From Alteribacillus bidgolensis (GTDB lineage Bacteria > Bacillota > Bacilli > Bacillales > Marinococcaceae), in the NCBI RefSeq assembly GCF_002886255.1, contig NZ_KZ614149.1:868001-932000 (forward strand): a DNA stretch of 64,000 bases. The letters run 5' to 3'. The notes under the pieces are model-generated. The model saw only the letters and a program-made list of their open reading frames with translations. It was not told the origin of the DNA and did no database searches. Below, in pieces: positions 1 through 8,482 of the stretch (position 1 is its first letter; each line of letters starts with the position of its first letter). The position numbers and the translations under genes were made by a program.

Positions 1-137
1 ACTCCTCTATTAAGAGAATAAGATAAATTTATATCTAACATAGAGGAGTGGTTCCTTTGTCGTATCATAATATATTTTTTCTTGTAATATACAGATTAGC
101 TTTGTACTGTTCGACTATTAACAGGCCTGCATTTTGC

Positions 138-1364
138 TTATGGTGTAAAAACAACTTTCATTGTGTTTTGTTTTTTCTTATTAGAGGCGGTAGAGATTGC
201 TTCCCGATAACGTTCCAACGGAAAATAATGGGTGATGAGTGGTTCAAGGTTCACTTTCTTTTGAGCCATCAAATCTACCGCAATTTGTAACGTTCTTTTT
301 TGTTCGCCATTGTACACATCCGTACCATAAGCGAAACTTCCTTTGATTTCTAGTTCATTCAGCCAGATCATCGTCATATCAAGGTTATCCACAAAACTTG
401 CTAATCCTAATAAAACAACTTTTCCTCCTTTTCTGGCAAAACGAAGTGCATCATGTAAACTTTTACGATTACCTACACATTCGTAAACAATATCTGCCCC
501 TCCATGGACAATAGGCTCACCGAAAACAGGGTGTAATACGTGCGCATCGAAGGATTTAGCTACTTCAGTAACATACTCTTGTCGTCTCGATAAAAAAAAG
601 ACTTCATCGGCTCCAAACTCTTTTGCTAGTTCCGCTTGAAAAGGATACTTCACTAACACTGCCACCTTGCAAGAAATATCTAATGCCCGAATGGCAGCTA
701 TAACACAAATCCCAATGACACCTGAACCTATCACAAATACTGTATCTGTGTTTTTCGGAGGATTATGTAAAACAGTATGTAAAGCACAGCTAAACGGTTC
801 AACAAGAACGCCATTTTCATCATTTACAATTTCAGGCAGTTTAATAATTTGACTTTCATGAGCTACAACGTTATTCCCCCAGCTTCCCCCCGTATCCTTG
901 CATGTGCCAGTGAGCAATCCTGGTGAAATAGAACCGTTGCTCATGTTTTTACAAAGGTTGTAGTTGCCCTGATTACATTCACGACAAAGGGGTGTGATCC
1001 CCCTTGCTTTACAAGATAAAATAGGATCAATAACTACTCGCTCTCCGACCGATACATGTTCTACCTTACTTCCAACTTTTGAGATCGTTCCTGCTATTTC
1101 ATGGCCAATAGTAAAAGGAAATGAAATAAATGGAGATGTGGCAGGGCTGTCTTTCAGAGAAATTAAGTTTAAATCACTTCCGCAAATGCCGCCATATTTC
1201 ACTTTTATCTCAACCCATTTATCTGTAGGAAGTTCTGGAGTTCTAACATCTCGTAATTGAACACATGTGAAGGGCCCATTAACATAAAGCGATGGATGCA
1301 TTTTGCCCATCGCTTTACTAAAGGTGTATTTTGGCAAATTTAAGTTAAATTGTACAGCTTTCAT
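138..1364 (-). CDS. Zinc-dependent alcohol dehydrogenase (MDR family)
   Basis: A 408-residue medium-chain dehydrogenase of the threonine/butanediol/sorbitol dehydrogenase group, expected to oxidise a secondary alcohol with NAD(P). Visible ligands are Cys61 in ICGSD, His88-Glu89 in GHE and Glu189 in VEP for the catalytic zinc, and four clustered cysteines (about 118, 127, 130, 138) for the structural zinc. The nucleotide-binding GSGVIG lies near residue 213. It is somewhat longer than typical members because of an extended N-terminus and an insertion around residues 270-285. It follows the class II aldolase on the same strand, separated by a structured repeat, so co-transcription is possible. 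Family certain, substrate unknown. Confidence 0.88.
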   Translation of the reverse strand: MKAVQFNLNLPKYTFSKAMGKMHPSLYVNGPFTCVQLRDVRTPELPTDKWVEIKVKYGGICGSDLNLISLKDSPATSPFISFPFTIGHEIAGTISKVGSKVEHVSVGERVVIDPILSCKARGITPLCRECNQGNYNLCKNMSNGSISPGLLTGTCKDTGGSWGNNVVAHESQIIKLPEIVNDENGVLVEPFSCALHTVLHNPPKNTDTVFVIGSGVIGICVIAAIRALDISCKVAVLVKYPFQAELAKEFGADEVFFLSRRQEYVTEVAKSFDAHVLHPVFGEPIVHGGADIVYECVGNRKSLHDALRFARKGGKVVLLGLASFVDNLDMTMIWLNELEIKGSFAYGTDVYNGEQKRTLQIAVDLMAQKKVNLEPLITHYFPLERYREAISTASNKKKQNTMKVVFTP

Positions 1365-1403
1365 TATAACTACTCACTTTCTTGTTATTAAATTTTCTCT
1401 CTT

Positions 1404-1500
1404 TATACTTTAGAAAAATTAACTTTGTTAAAGGATCAAAGTATAAGTAAAACTACGGCTTCCACAATTTGCACTTGGCAGTAAGCCAAGTTTTTCTAAT
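1404..1500 (+). repeat. Structured dispersed repeat, copy 1
   Basis: About 97 bp lying between the aldolase stop and the dehydrogenase start. It has outer arms TATACTTT/AAAGTATA in its first half. Its second half can fold into a hairpin, AAAACT-GGCTT pairing with AAGCC-AGTTTT, and it ends in a T-rich GTTTTTCTAAT. It closely matches copies at 11387 and 53022 and partly matches one at 60591. The GGCTT/AAGCC stem replaces GACTT/AAGTC of the other full copies, a paired change. Confidence 0.8.
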
Positions 1501-1503
1501 ATT

Positions 1504-2595
1504 TTATTGCATGGGTACTTGCGGTATGATTTTTCCTTCAATTCTCTCAAAAATATCATCCAAATCCCGTCCTGTAATGGTAAGACCGTGGTTTTTCAAA
1601 CCAATAACTGTTCGGGATGGGTTTTTCGATTCACTGACTAATCGAGCAACTGATTCTGCTAGTTCTACTGTTCCGCATGGATAATTAAATTCCGTAGCCT
1701 TAATTCCATCCATCCACGCATGAATATGAACAATAGCTCCTACTTCGGGATGTTCTTGGTAGATCATCCAATGTTCAATTGCATCAACTGAAGCGCGTTT
1801 GGGTGTAATACGAGGTGGAACGCTAACTTTCATAGTATTCTTTTGGTCATCGTATCCGGAAATATAAAGAAAGTCTTTTCCTATTTTCCTCATGTTTGAC
1901 TTATCTATTCCACTTGCACTCATCCAAAAGCTATTGTTATCTTTACGGGCACTGAGATTTCCATAACTTAACCCGCCAATTCCATACAGCTTTTTCAGGT
2001 GGCGTATGTCTCTTTCGGATAATATCTCCTCAAGGGGAAACGGAGCAGGCAGAAGGTTCATTTCATCTAGTTTTTTTCCTGATGCTCCTAAAGACTGGGT
2101 AATTTCGTCTCCATTCCATAGGGATTCCGGTAAATCTTTATAAAAATCATTATCAATAACAAGTTTAGATGAGGCAAGGGGTTCTAACCGTTCATAAATC
2201 TGTTGAAAAACCTGTTCGTCTCTTTTCTCTGTATCAAACGTTATACTGTAGTTTCCTTGTTCAGGGGTCAAAAAGTATAATTGGGTCTCCTTTTCACCAT
2301 GAACTATATACATAAGGTGATTCGCCAAACTTCTTATTAGATAAGGATAAGCCTCTTTGTGAATGTCTTGAGGTTTAGTTTCTGTTTCAACGATAGAAAC
2401 GACAAAAGTTCCTTGGGATTTTCTTCGGTATGGACGAGGAGCGTTACTATTAAGTACATGAAACACAAGCTTTATATTGTCCTCCGGAGTCGAATGATAA
2501 GTATATCCGTGTTCTAAAAATATGTTCCGTATCCCTTCAAACAACCATTGTGAACATTGGTTTGCAGGTTGTCCTGTAAACGTAAATGAATTCAT
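1504..2595 (-). CDS. Class II aldolase/adducin family protein
   Basis: The C-terminal half is a class II aldolase domain: zinc-ligand histidines in IVHIHAW and a third in LKNHGLTI, and the substrate-loop motif GGLSYGNLS. Relatives cleave or epimerise sugar phosphates (fuculose-phosphate aldolase, ribulose-phosphate epimerase) or dehydrate methylthioribulose-phosphate. The first roughly 170 residues are an extra domain that I do not recognise. The start is placed at the ATG at 2595 because a GGAGG lies about 8 bases upstream; an earlier in-frame ATG at 2610 has no ribosome site. The adjacent alcohol dehydrogenase suggests a small sugar or polyol pathway, which is inference. Confidence 0.8.
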   Translation of the reverse strand: MNSFTFTGQPANQCSQWLFEGIRNIFLEHGYTYHSTPEDNIKLVFHVLNSNAPRPYRRKSQGTFVVSIVETETKPQDIHKEAYPYLIRSLANHLMYIVHGEKETQLYFLTPEQGNYSITFDTEKRDEQVFQQIYERLEPLASSKLVIDNDFYKDLPESLWNGDEITQSLGASGKKLDEMNLLPAPFPLEEILSERDIRHLKKLYGIGGLSYGNLSARKDNNSFWMSASGIDKSNMRKIGKDFLYISGYDDQKNTMKVSVPPRITPKRASVDAIEHWMIYQEHPEVGAIVHIHAWMDGIKATEFNYPCGTVELAESVARLVSESKNPSRTVIGLKNHGLTITGRDLDDIFERIEGKIIPQVPMQ

Positions 2596-2725
2596 ATCCG
2601 ATTCCTCCATTTCTTAATTAAAATTCGTTTTAAATATGATGTAGAAGCATTCCATGCTTAGGAATAATATCATCAATAAAAGCGAAAGTTATACATGTAT
2701 ATTTAAGTCAGCAGGAGGGAAGAAA

Positions 2726-3394
2726 TTGTTCTACAAGGTAATTAAAAACGCAGCTAAATTCATACTTTCACTATTTTTTACTGTCAAAATTACGGGGCGT
2801 GAAAATATCGTAGACGATGGTCCCTTTATTATTTCTTCCAACCATCTTAGTAACTATGATCCAATATTGATTAGTTTAATGTTTCAAAACCACATTCATT
2901 TTTTGGCAAAAGCAGAGTTATGCAATCATCGTTTAACAAGCTGGTTTTTTAAGAAATTGCGTGTTATACCAGTAAATCGTCAAAGCGGTATAGTCATTCG
3001 GCCCGTGAGAGAAACGTTAAAACTATTACAAGAAGGAAAAGTGATAGGAATTTTTCCAGAAGGGACAAGAGTTGCAAATGGAAAAGAAATAGAGCCGAAG
3101 AAAGGAGTAGCTTTTTTTGCAGTTAAAAGCAACGTCCCTGTTTTGCCGGTAGCCATTACTTTTCACAAGAGCAAATTTAGGGTAAGACAAAAGGCTTTGA
3201 TTAACATAGGTTCTCCGATTGATTTATCATCACGTAAAACGGTTGATTACAAGGAGTTGGCCTCTGATATATTGCAGCAATCAAGAAAATTAGCATTAAA
3301 AAATAACGAAAACGAAATAATTTTAAAAAACGGACAACGCAGTAAGTTAAATAATATTTTTGAAATAATACCTTCACTATTAAAAAAATCATAA
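2726..3394 (+). CDS. 1-acylglycerol-3-phosphate O-acyltransferase (PlsC family)
   Basis: Transfers an acyl group to lysophosphatidic acid to give phosphatidic acid at the membrane. Visible signatures are the HX4D catalytic motif (NHLSNYD, His near 40), FPEGTR near 110 and PVLPVAI, with a hydrophobic N-terminal segment. The TTG at 2726 is preferred: AGGAGGG lies 6 bases before it and the resulting N-terminus matches short PlsC proteins; an ATG at 2654 would add 24 unsupported residues. The next gene, a lipid kinase, starts 43 bp downstream, so the two probably form an operon that makes or recycles phosphatidic acid. Whether this is the housekeeping PlsC or an accessory paralog cannot be told. 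Confidence 0.88.
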   Translation: MFYKVIKNAAKFILSLFFTVKITGRENIVDDGPFIISSNHLSNYDPILISLMFQNHIHFLAKAELCNHRLTSWFFKKLRVIPVNRQSGIVIRPVRETLKLLQEGKVIGIFPEGTRVANGKEIEPKKGVAFFAVKSNVPVLPVAITFHKSKFRVRQKALINIGSPIDLSSRKTVDYKELASDILQQSRKLALKNNENEIILKNGQRSKLNNIFEIIPSLLKKS

Positions 3395-3436
3395 CGAATT
3401 GCTACAAGAAGAATGCAGCAAGAAGGAGTATAGAAA

Positions 3437-4321
3437 ATGTTTGCATTTATCATCAATAAAACTTCTGGCAACGGGAAAGGACATCGAGTATGGAAACGTG
3501 TAGAAAAAATATTAGAACAAGAAGATCTTCCCTTTGTTGCTCGGTTTACAGAAGGCCCTCAACATGCTCAAGAGATAGTTAAAGATCTTAGCAGAAAAAA
3601 TTTGAAAACAATTATAGTAGTAGGGGGAGATGGCACTATTCATGAGGTTGCAAATGAGCTTGCGTATAAAAATATATCTTTAGGGATTATTCCAGCAGGT
3701 TCAGGTAATGATTTCGCCCGCTGTATAGGAGTTCCAATGAACCCTTTAAAAGCTTTAGAGCGGATTATTGCAAATGAAAAGAAACAAGTCGATTTACTTC
3801 ATCTTGGCCATCAATATTGCCTTACCGTAACTGGAATAGGTTTGGACGGGCAGATAGCTAAAAACGTGAATGACGGAGCATATAAAAAATTTTTTAATCA
3901 ATTACGGTTAGGTGGATTGTCTTATGTCGTAAGCTTGTTAGAAACATTGAGAGACTACAAACCAACGAATGTCCAGATTACCATTGATGGAGTAGATATG
4001 ACATTTTCAAACGTTTGGCTTGTAGCTGTAGCAAATGCACCAAACTATGGGGGCGGGATCACCATTTGTCCCGATGCTTCTTATAATGATGGTTTTCTAA
4101 ATCTTTGTATTGTGCACGGAATAAAAAAATGGGAATTGTTACGTTTGTTTCCAAAAGCCTATAGAGGAAAACATACAACAGAGAAAAATGTTACTTTTTT
4201 ACAGGGAAAAGAAGTTCAGGTCAGTTCTGGAAACTCAATCATGGTACATAGTGATGGCGAACAGATGACGGTAAGTCCTATTCATATACGTATTAAAAAA
4301 GATGCTCTACAAGTCGTGTAA
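3437..4321 (+). CDS. Diacylglycerol kinase family lipid kinase (copy 1)
   Basis: A 294-residue soluble lipid kinase of the DagK/YegS/BmrU type, phosphorylating diacylglycerol or a similar lipid with ATP. GGDGTIHEV near residues 63-71 is the nucleotide-binding loop and PAGSGNDFAR near 86-95 is the second family signature; the C-terminal beta-sandwich carries SDGE. It starts after AAGGAG and follows the PlsC gene by 43 bp, so the pair would convert diacylglycerol and lysophosphatidate to phosphatidate. It ends in a terminator overlapping its own stop codon. A second kinase of this family lies at 15330-16238. The housekeeping DagK normally sits elsewhere in Bacillus, so this may be a paralog. 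Confidence 0.88.
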   Translation: MFAFIINKTSGNGKGHRVWKRVEKILEQEDLPFVARFTEGPQHAQEIVKDLSRKNLKTIIVVGGDGTIHEVANELAYKNISLGIIPAGSGNDFARCIGVPMNPLKALERIIANEKKQVDLLHLGHQYCLTVTGIGLDGQIAKNVNDGAYKKFFNQLRLGGLSYVVSLLETLRDYKPTNVQITIDGVDMTFSNVWLVAVANAPNYGGGITICPDASYNDGFLNLCIVHGIKKWELLRLFPKAYRGKHTTEKNVTFLQGKEVQVSSGNSIMVHSDGEQMTVSPIHIRIKKDALQVV

Positions 4322-4334
4322 GAGCATCTTTTTC
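4298..4334 (+). terminator. Rho-independent terminator of plsC-dagK pair
   Basis: GATGCTCT (4301-4308) pairs with AGAGCATC (4321-4328) followed by TTTTT. The stop codon of the kinase is inside the loop. Confidence 0.85.
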
Positions 4335-4361
4335 AATTAAAAGCGACAGATTAAAACATAA

Positions 4362-4496
4362 CTATTCTTCTTTGGGATTATTATTCACATTTTCTTTTAT
4401 TCCTCTATCTTCAAAAATATTCTCATATTCGAGAATAAAGAAGGAGTAAAAGAAATCAGTCAGGAATTCATTTATTTTTTTGATATTATTCTTCAA
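4362..4496 (-). CDS. Small hypothetical protein (44 aa)
   Basis: A short ORF read from a TTG at 4496 with a strong GGGAGGG ribosome site about 8 bases upstream. It lies 49 bp downstream of the phosphodiesterase gene on the same strand, so it could be the last gene of that transcript. The product is rich in Asn, Glu and Phe with an aromatic patch near the middle (DFFYSFFILEYE). I recognise no family. The ribosome site and position are the only support. Confidence 0.45.
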   Translation of the reverse strand: MKNNIKKINEFLTDFFYSFFILEYENIFEDRGIKENVNNNPKEE

Positions 4497-4545
4497 CTAT
4501 GAACCCTCCCTCTTAAGATGTAAATGATCATGGAGATAGTACTTA

Positions 4546-6015
4546 TTATTTAATCAGGTTAAGAATCCAATTTTTAAAATCAACCAAACGTAAAGACTCA
4601 GGTGTGGATTCTGTGCCTGTAACGACCATAGGGATATGTGAATCATTTTTATGAAAGCCTCCGTGACTGGCTCCACCCGGATGGGAAGGAGTAACTTCTC
4701 CGCTGAATTCGTAGCCTGGTTTGACGGAGGTGACAACAAAGTTTCCTTGATGGGAATGAAGGGTGCTATGGAGCCTCTTTAAAGCATCGGGGAAGTCTCC
4801 AAAATGAATATTGTCCTCTTGTATGTGAAGGTCAAGTATCGAAGGATCACCGTCTACTGACCACGTTTGATTGTATTCATCCTTCATTTCTCCATTTTCT
4901 TTAAAACGAAAAGTTTCTTTATTGTTTGCTGAAGCAACGTGAATCCAGTCATTCATTTTCCAAGCAATGATTTCTACTCGATCATCTTCTTTTAATTTCT
5001 CAACAATAGTGGTCAGTGGAACGTCCTCGGTATTTAATGAATAAATCAAACAAGACCTCAGGTTATTAGCTACAACAACTTGGTCATCTTTATGAACACC
5101 TCTGCTAAGTTTAGTGATTTTAAGGGGGAGTAAAAGCTTCCGTATGTCAACCATTGCTTGTCTGCGATCTTTTTTAACATGGGACTGGCCATTATCCCCA
5201 ATAAGTATCCAAATATAATTTTTTAGTGCTTCTTCCCATGTTGGAAAAGAGTCTAATATGGTCTGTAAGTTTTTATCCATATCCTTGATCCCTTTCGTAT
5301 CCATTGGCCCGTTTTTATGAACATTTTTATCATGATCCGGCAGATAGACAAGTGAAAAGTCGGGAATTTCATTATGATCAACCAAATGAGTAAATTCTTG
5401 GACGGAAAAATTATTATTAAATCCGTATTTATTCCACACGCGGCTGTATTTTTTCAAAGGACTTAGTTTTGATAATCGTCCGTATACAAACTTCTCAGCC
5501 GTAAACGTTTCCACCTGTTTTTCTATAGGAACAAAATAACGAATGAAACGAGGAATTGTTAAATTATGAGGAGTCTTGCCTCTATGAACCAGCGGGTTTA
5601 TAGAAGCTGAATGTTTTCCTTGTTCGTGCAGGTCCTCATGGATGGTTGTTACCTGTGTATTCAAATGTTCATTATTTAATCGGTAGAGAGCATCATACAT
5701 ACTTTTAGACAGACCTAATTTCATCAGATCCTTAACGTGGGTTCCATAATTAATAATTCTGTTTTCTTCTTTGTTGTACCATACAAGAGAAGGAACGCCG
5801 TGCTGATCGGAATAGTGTCCAGTTAATAAAGTACTTTCAACATTCACTGACATAGTGGGAAAAGGTGCAACGACATCGGCAAAATAATTTCCATGTTCCA
5901 TAAAATATGTAAATGCAGGTATTCTTTCCTCTTTTAAAGCCCGCTGCAAAGGCTTATCCATTAAGGTATCAAGCATTATCATGATCACACTTTTTTGAGA
6001 AGGGCTTGAAGGCAT
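4546..6015 (-). CDS. Alkaline-phosphatase-fold phosphodiesterase (copy 1)
   Basis: A type I phosphodiesterase/nucleotide pyrophosphatase relative of 489 residues. Expected metal and nucleophile residues are visible: Asp16 in MIMLDTL, the nucleophile Thr54 in PFPTMSV followed by ESTLLTG, then LPDHDKNVH, GDNGQSH and a terminal HGGFH. No signal peptide is evident, so it is probably cytoplasmic. The ATG at 6015 is chosen because AAAAGG lies about 9 bases upstream, whereas the ATG at 6024 abuts that motif. It is paralogous to the gene at 13011-14480, and both sit next to a lipid kinase and a GT28 glycosyltransferase. A phospholipid or glycolipid head-group substrate is inferred from context only. 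Confidence 0.83.
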   Translation of the reverse strand: MPSSPSQKSVIMIMLDTLMDKPLQRALKEERIPAFTYFMEHGNYFADVVAPFPTMSVNVESTLLTGHYSDQHGVPSLVWYNKEENRIINYGTHVKDLMKLGLSKSMYDALYRLNNEHLNTQVTTIHEDLHEQGKHSASINPLVHRGKTPHNLTIPRFIRYFVPIEKQVETFTAEKFVYGRLSKLSPLKKYSRVWNKYGFNNNFSVQEFTHLVDHNEIPDFSLVYLPDHDKNVHKNGPMDTKGIKDMDKNLQTILDSFPTWEEALKNYIWILIGDNGQSHVKKDRRQAMVDIRKLLLPLKITKLSRGVHKDDQVVVANNLRSCLIYSLNTEDVPLTTIVEKLKEDDRVEIIAWKMNDWIHVASANNKETFRFKENGEMKDEYNQTWSVDGDPSILDLHIQEDNIHFGDFPDALKRLHSTLHSHQGNFVVTSVKPGYEFSGEVTPSHPGGASHGGFHKNDSHIPMVVTGTESTPESLRLVDFKNWILNLIK

Positions 6016-6236
6016 GTTTATCATCCTTTTAAGTTAATAAATAATGTTAGAAATACGTTTTGCATTTCATATAATTTAGTATGGAAGGTTTAGAAAAGAT
6101 TATGTAATAAATCAGATGGTGGATATTTGGTAGAAGAACGGGGGATGACGAAAGAAAAATACATTATAAATATTACAAATTAGGTGATAGTAAAAAGGGT
6201 GAGTAACGAGGCTGTTGTGAAAGAGAGGTAATATGG

Positions 6237-7364
6237 ATGAAAAATCAGCCATTGATTTTTTCTGCATCGATTGGACATGGACACAATCAGGCTGCGAAAG
6301 CTTTAAAAAATGAATTTAATAAAAAAGGTTTTTATCCAGAAATGGTTGATACATTTCACGTGATTAGCCCAATTCTTCATCACTTCATGCTTAGCAGTTA
6401 TATTCGTCTATTGAAACTAGCTCCTTTTATATGGAGAAAAATTTACTTTTATGCAGAAGAGTATCCATTGTTTTTATTATTAGATCGCTTTGGTTCTCTT
6501 TTTATTGAACATTTGTATTCGATAATGAATAGGGAGGCTTGTCCGTTTATCATTTCAACTCATCCGTTTGTCACTGCTTTTTTATCAAGAGTTAAGCAGA
6601 CAAAGCAATTAGATTTTCCTTTGTATACAGTTATAACGGATTTCGTTTTACACCCTGCATATATCAGAAAGGAAATTGATGGGTATTTTACAGCATCACC
6701 TAAGATTGAGGAATTTGCTAATTTGCATAATGTTCCTTCTCACCTTTTTAACTTAACAGGGATACCAATCTCGAACAACGAATGTATACACATATCAAAA
6801 TGGAAAGCCCGTTATGATTTAGGGCTTGATCCAGGGAAGAAGACATTGCTAATAGCCGGCGGCGGCATTGGTTTAACAAATTTCGTACATGTCCTGCAGG
6901 TAGTAGAGCATTTAAAGGAACAGATCCAGATTTTATGTATGGTAGGACATAATCATAGAGCAAAACATAGAATTCTTCAAAAGAAAAGTAAGCACATGAT
7001 TAAAGTGATAGAATTTACAGATCAATTTTTGTTATATTTAAAAGCGAGTGATGGTATTCTTTCGAAAGCAGGAGGACTAACCATGGCGGAAGCTCTTGCT
7101 TGCGAAACACCTATTATTATTTTTAATCCTGTTCCAGGGCATGAGGAACAAAATGCAAACTATTTAACACATGCAGGTGCTGCGGTAAAAGTAGATAAAT
7201 GCATTCAATTACCCAGTGTTTTAGAGAGAGTCTTATATGAGAAAACATATTATACAAATTTGCAATATAACGCCCAAATGTTAAAGAAACCAAACGCTGC
7301 AAATCAAATTGTGGATCGAATACTTACGTTAACCAATCAGCAACAAATTACGAAAAGCCATTAA
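6237..7364 (+). CDS. GT28 diacylglycerol glycosyltransferase (MGDG synthase/UgtP family, copy 1)
   Basis: A 375-residue glycosyltransferase that should add a sugar from a UDP donor to diacylglycerol at the inner face of the membrane. The N-terminal SASIGHGHNQAAKAL matches the MGDG-synthase lipid-acceptor motif, and the C-terminal SKAGGLTMAEALA and NPVPGHEEQNA form the nucleotide-sugar site. Length and motif order match B. subtilis UgtP. It starts behind GAGAGGT and ends in a strong terminator. Flanking genes run on the opposite strand. With the kinase and lipase neighbours it points to control of the diacylglycerol pool. A second member lies at 16512-17618. Confidence 0.87.
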   Translation: MKNQPLIFSASIGHGHNQAAKALKNEFNKKGFYPEMVDTFHVISPILHHFMLSSYIRLLKLAPFIWRKIYFYAEEYPLFLLLDRFGSLFIEHLYSIMNREACPFIISTHPFVTAFLSRVKQTKQLDFPLYTVITDFVLHPAYIRKEIDGYFTASPKIEEFANLHNVPSHLFNLTGIPISNNECIHISKWKARYDLGLDPGKKTLLIAGGGIGLTNFVHVLQVVEHLKEQIQILCMVGHNHRAKHRILQKKSKHMIKVIEFTDQFLLYLKASDGILSKAGGLTMAEALACETPIIIFNPVPGHEEQNANYLTHAGAAVKVDKCIQLPSVLERVLYEKTYYTNLQYNAQMLKKPNAANQIVDRILTLTNQQQITKSH

Positions 7365-7398
7365 TGGGGGAAGAAAATTAAAAATTTTCTTCCCCCAT
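7364..7398 (+). terminator. Strong hairpin terminator after glycosyltransferase
   Basis: ATGGGGGAAGAAAATT pairs with AATTTTCTTCCCCCAT across a 3-base loop, starting inside the stop codon of the glycosyltransferase. The A- and T-rich stem base makes it a plausible terminator in either direction. Confidence 0.8.
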
Positions 7399-7488
7399 AC
7401 ATTCGTTTGTAAATCATTATTATCGATTATGCTGACTGGTCCAGATTGTTCGTACTGAAAAGCAGAAATGAATGATTTGATTTTTGAA

Positions 7489-8334
7489 TCATAAACGCGT
7501 ATTTAACCAAGTCATAACATTATTCAAGGCTTGTTGTTTATGGTGGGCGTGCCAGGGTCTATGGAGCCCCTCTGTATACATAACATGTTTTTTATCTTCA
7601 ATTGTAATGGAATTTAAAAAGCGATGGACAGAACCTGGGTGAATGATAGGGTCTTGCTGATCATAAATGCACAAAATCGGAAACCGAAATGTTGCGGCTT
7701 CCGTTAATGCATGCATTCCATTACGAAGTAATTCCGTCAGCCAACGCGGCGTATATTCGAATGTAAAAAAAGGATCTTTTAATAAAGCATTACTCTCTGG
7801 AAAATAGGGCTTTAACTGACGAAATTTTCGCAGTATCCGAGCCCATTTATAAGGTTGGATGGATAAATTCGGTGAAACCCAGGAAATCAAATCTAACGTT
7901 CTTTTAAAAAGAAAAGGCATACGAAAACGGATCCCTAATGCAGGAGATGATAAAATAAAGCCTTCTGCTGTATGACGGTACATTTGTCCATAACGAATCA
8001 CAATAAGCCCACCAAAACTGTGTCCAAATAAAAATAAGGGAAGGGAGTTATATTGTTTATAAAACATTTTGATTAATGTTTCCAGATCATCTAAATAATC
8101 TTTAAAGGTATTCACGTGTCCGCGCGGGCCTCCCGATTGGCCAAACCCCCGGATGTCAGGAGCAACCAAAGCAATTTGATGTTCCATACACACCTCTCCG
8201 ATATCGGAGTAACGCCCTGAATGCTCGCCTGCACCATGAACCAAAATTAAAAGGGCTCGTGGTTTTTGAGGTATCCATCCACGATAAAACAGGTTTACAT
8301 TTTCAGTTCCTTTAAAATAACCGTCAATATACAT
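7489..8334 (-). CDS. Alpha/beta hydrolase, monoacylglycerol-lipase-like
   Basis: A serine hydrolase of the lysophospholipase/monoacylglycerol lipase group. The nucleophile elbow GHSFGG lies near residue 113, the oxyanion HGAGEHSGR near 40, and the acid and base sit in YDQQDP and GLHRPWHA. No signal peptide is seen, so it should act in the cytoplasm on monoacylglycerol or lysolipid. The ATG at 8334 follows GGGAGGGAGGTGAG; an upstream ATG at 8355 is not needed. It runs opposite to both neighbours (GT28 and GT4 glycosyltransferases), so its transcription is separate. The lipid role fits the surroundings. Confidence 0.83.
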   Translation of the reverse strand: MYIDGYFKGTENVNLFYRGWIPQKPRALLILVHGAGEHSGRYSDIGEVCMEHQIALVAPDIRGFGQSGGPRGHVNTFKDYLDDLETLIKMFYKQYNSLPLFLFGHSFGGLIVIRYGQMYRHTAEGFILSSPALGIRFRMPFLFKRTLDLISWVSPNLSIQPYKWARILRKFRQLKPYFPESNALLKDPFFTFEYTPRWLTELLRNGMHALTEAATFRFPILCIYDQQDPIIHPGSVHRFLNSITIEDKKHVMYTEGLHRPWHAHHKQQALNNVMTWLNTRL

Positions 8335-8482
8335 ATTACTCACCTCCCTCCCCAAGTCATTTTTAGACTAACCATATTTTTTATCTTTACACTGGAGGGA
8401 TTGCTAGTAATTTTTGTACATAGCCTGTGAGTTATTGGAAAATAATAATCTGTATTCGAAAACAGATTTGGAGTGGGTTTCC

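Noticed and set aside
48..290. Open frame at the left edge on the plus strand
   Set aside because: It overlaps the 3-prime end of the alcohol dehydrogenase on the other strand and has no family likeness.
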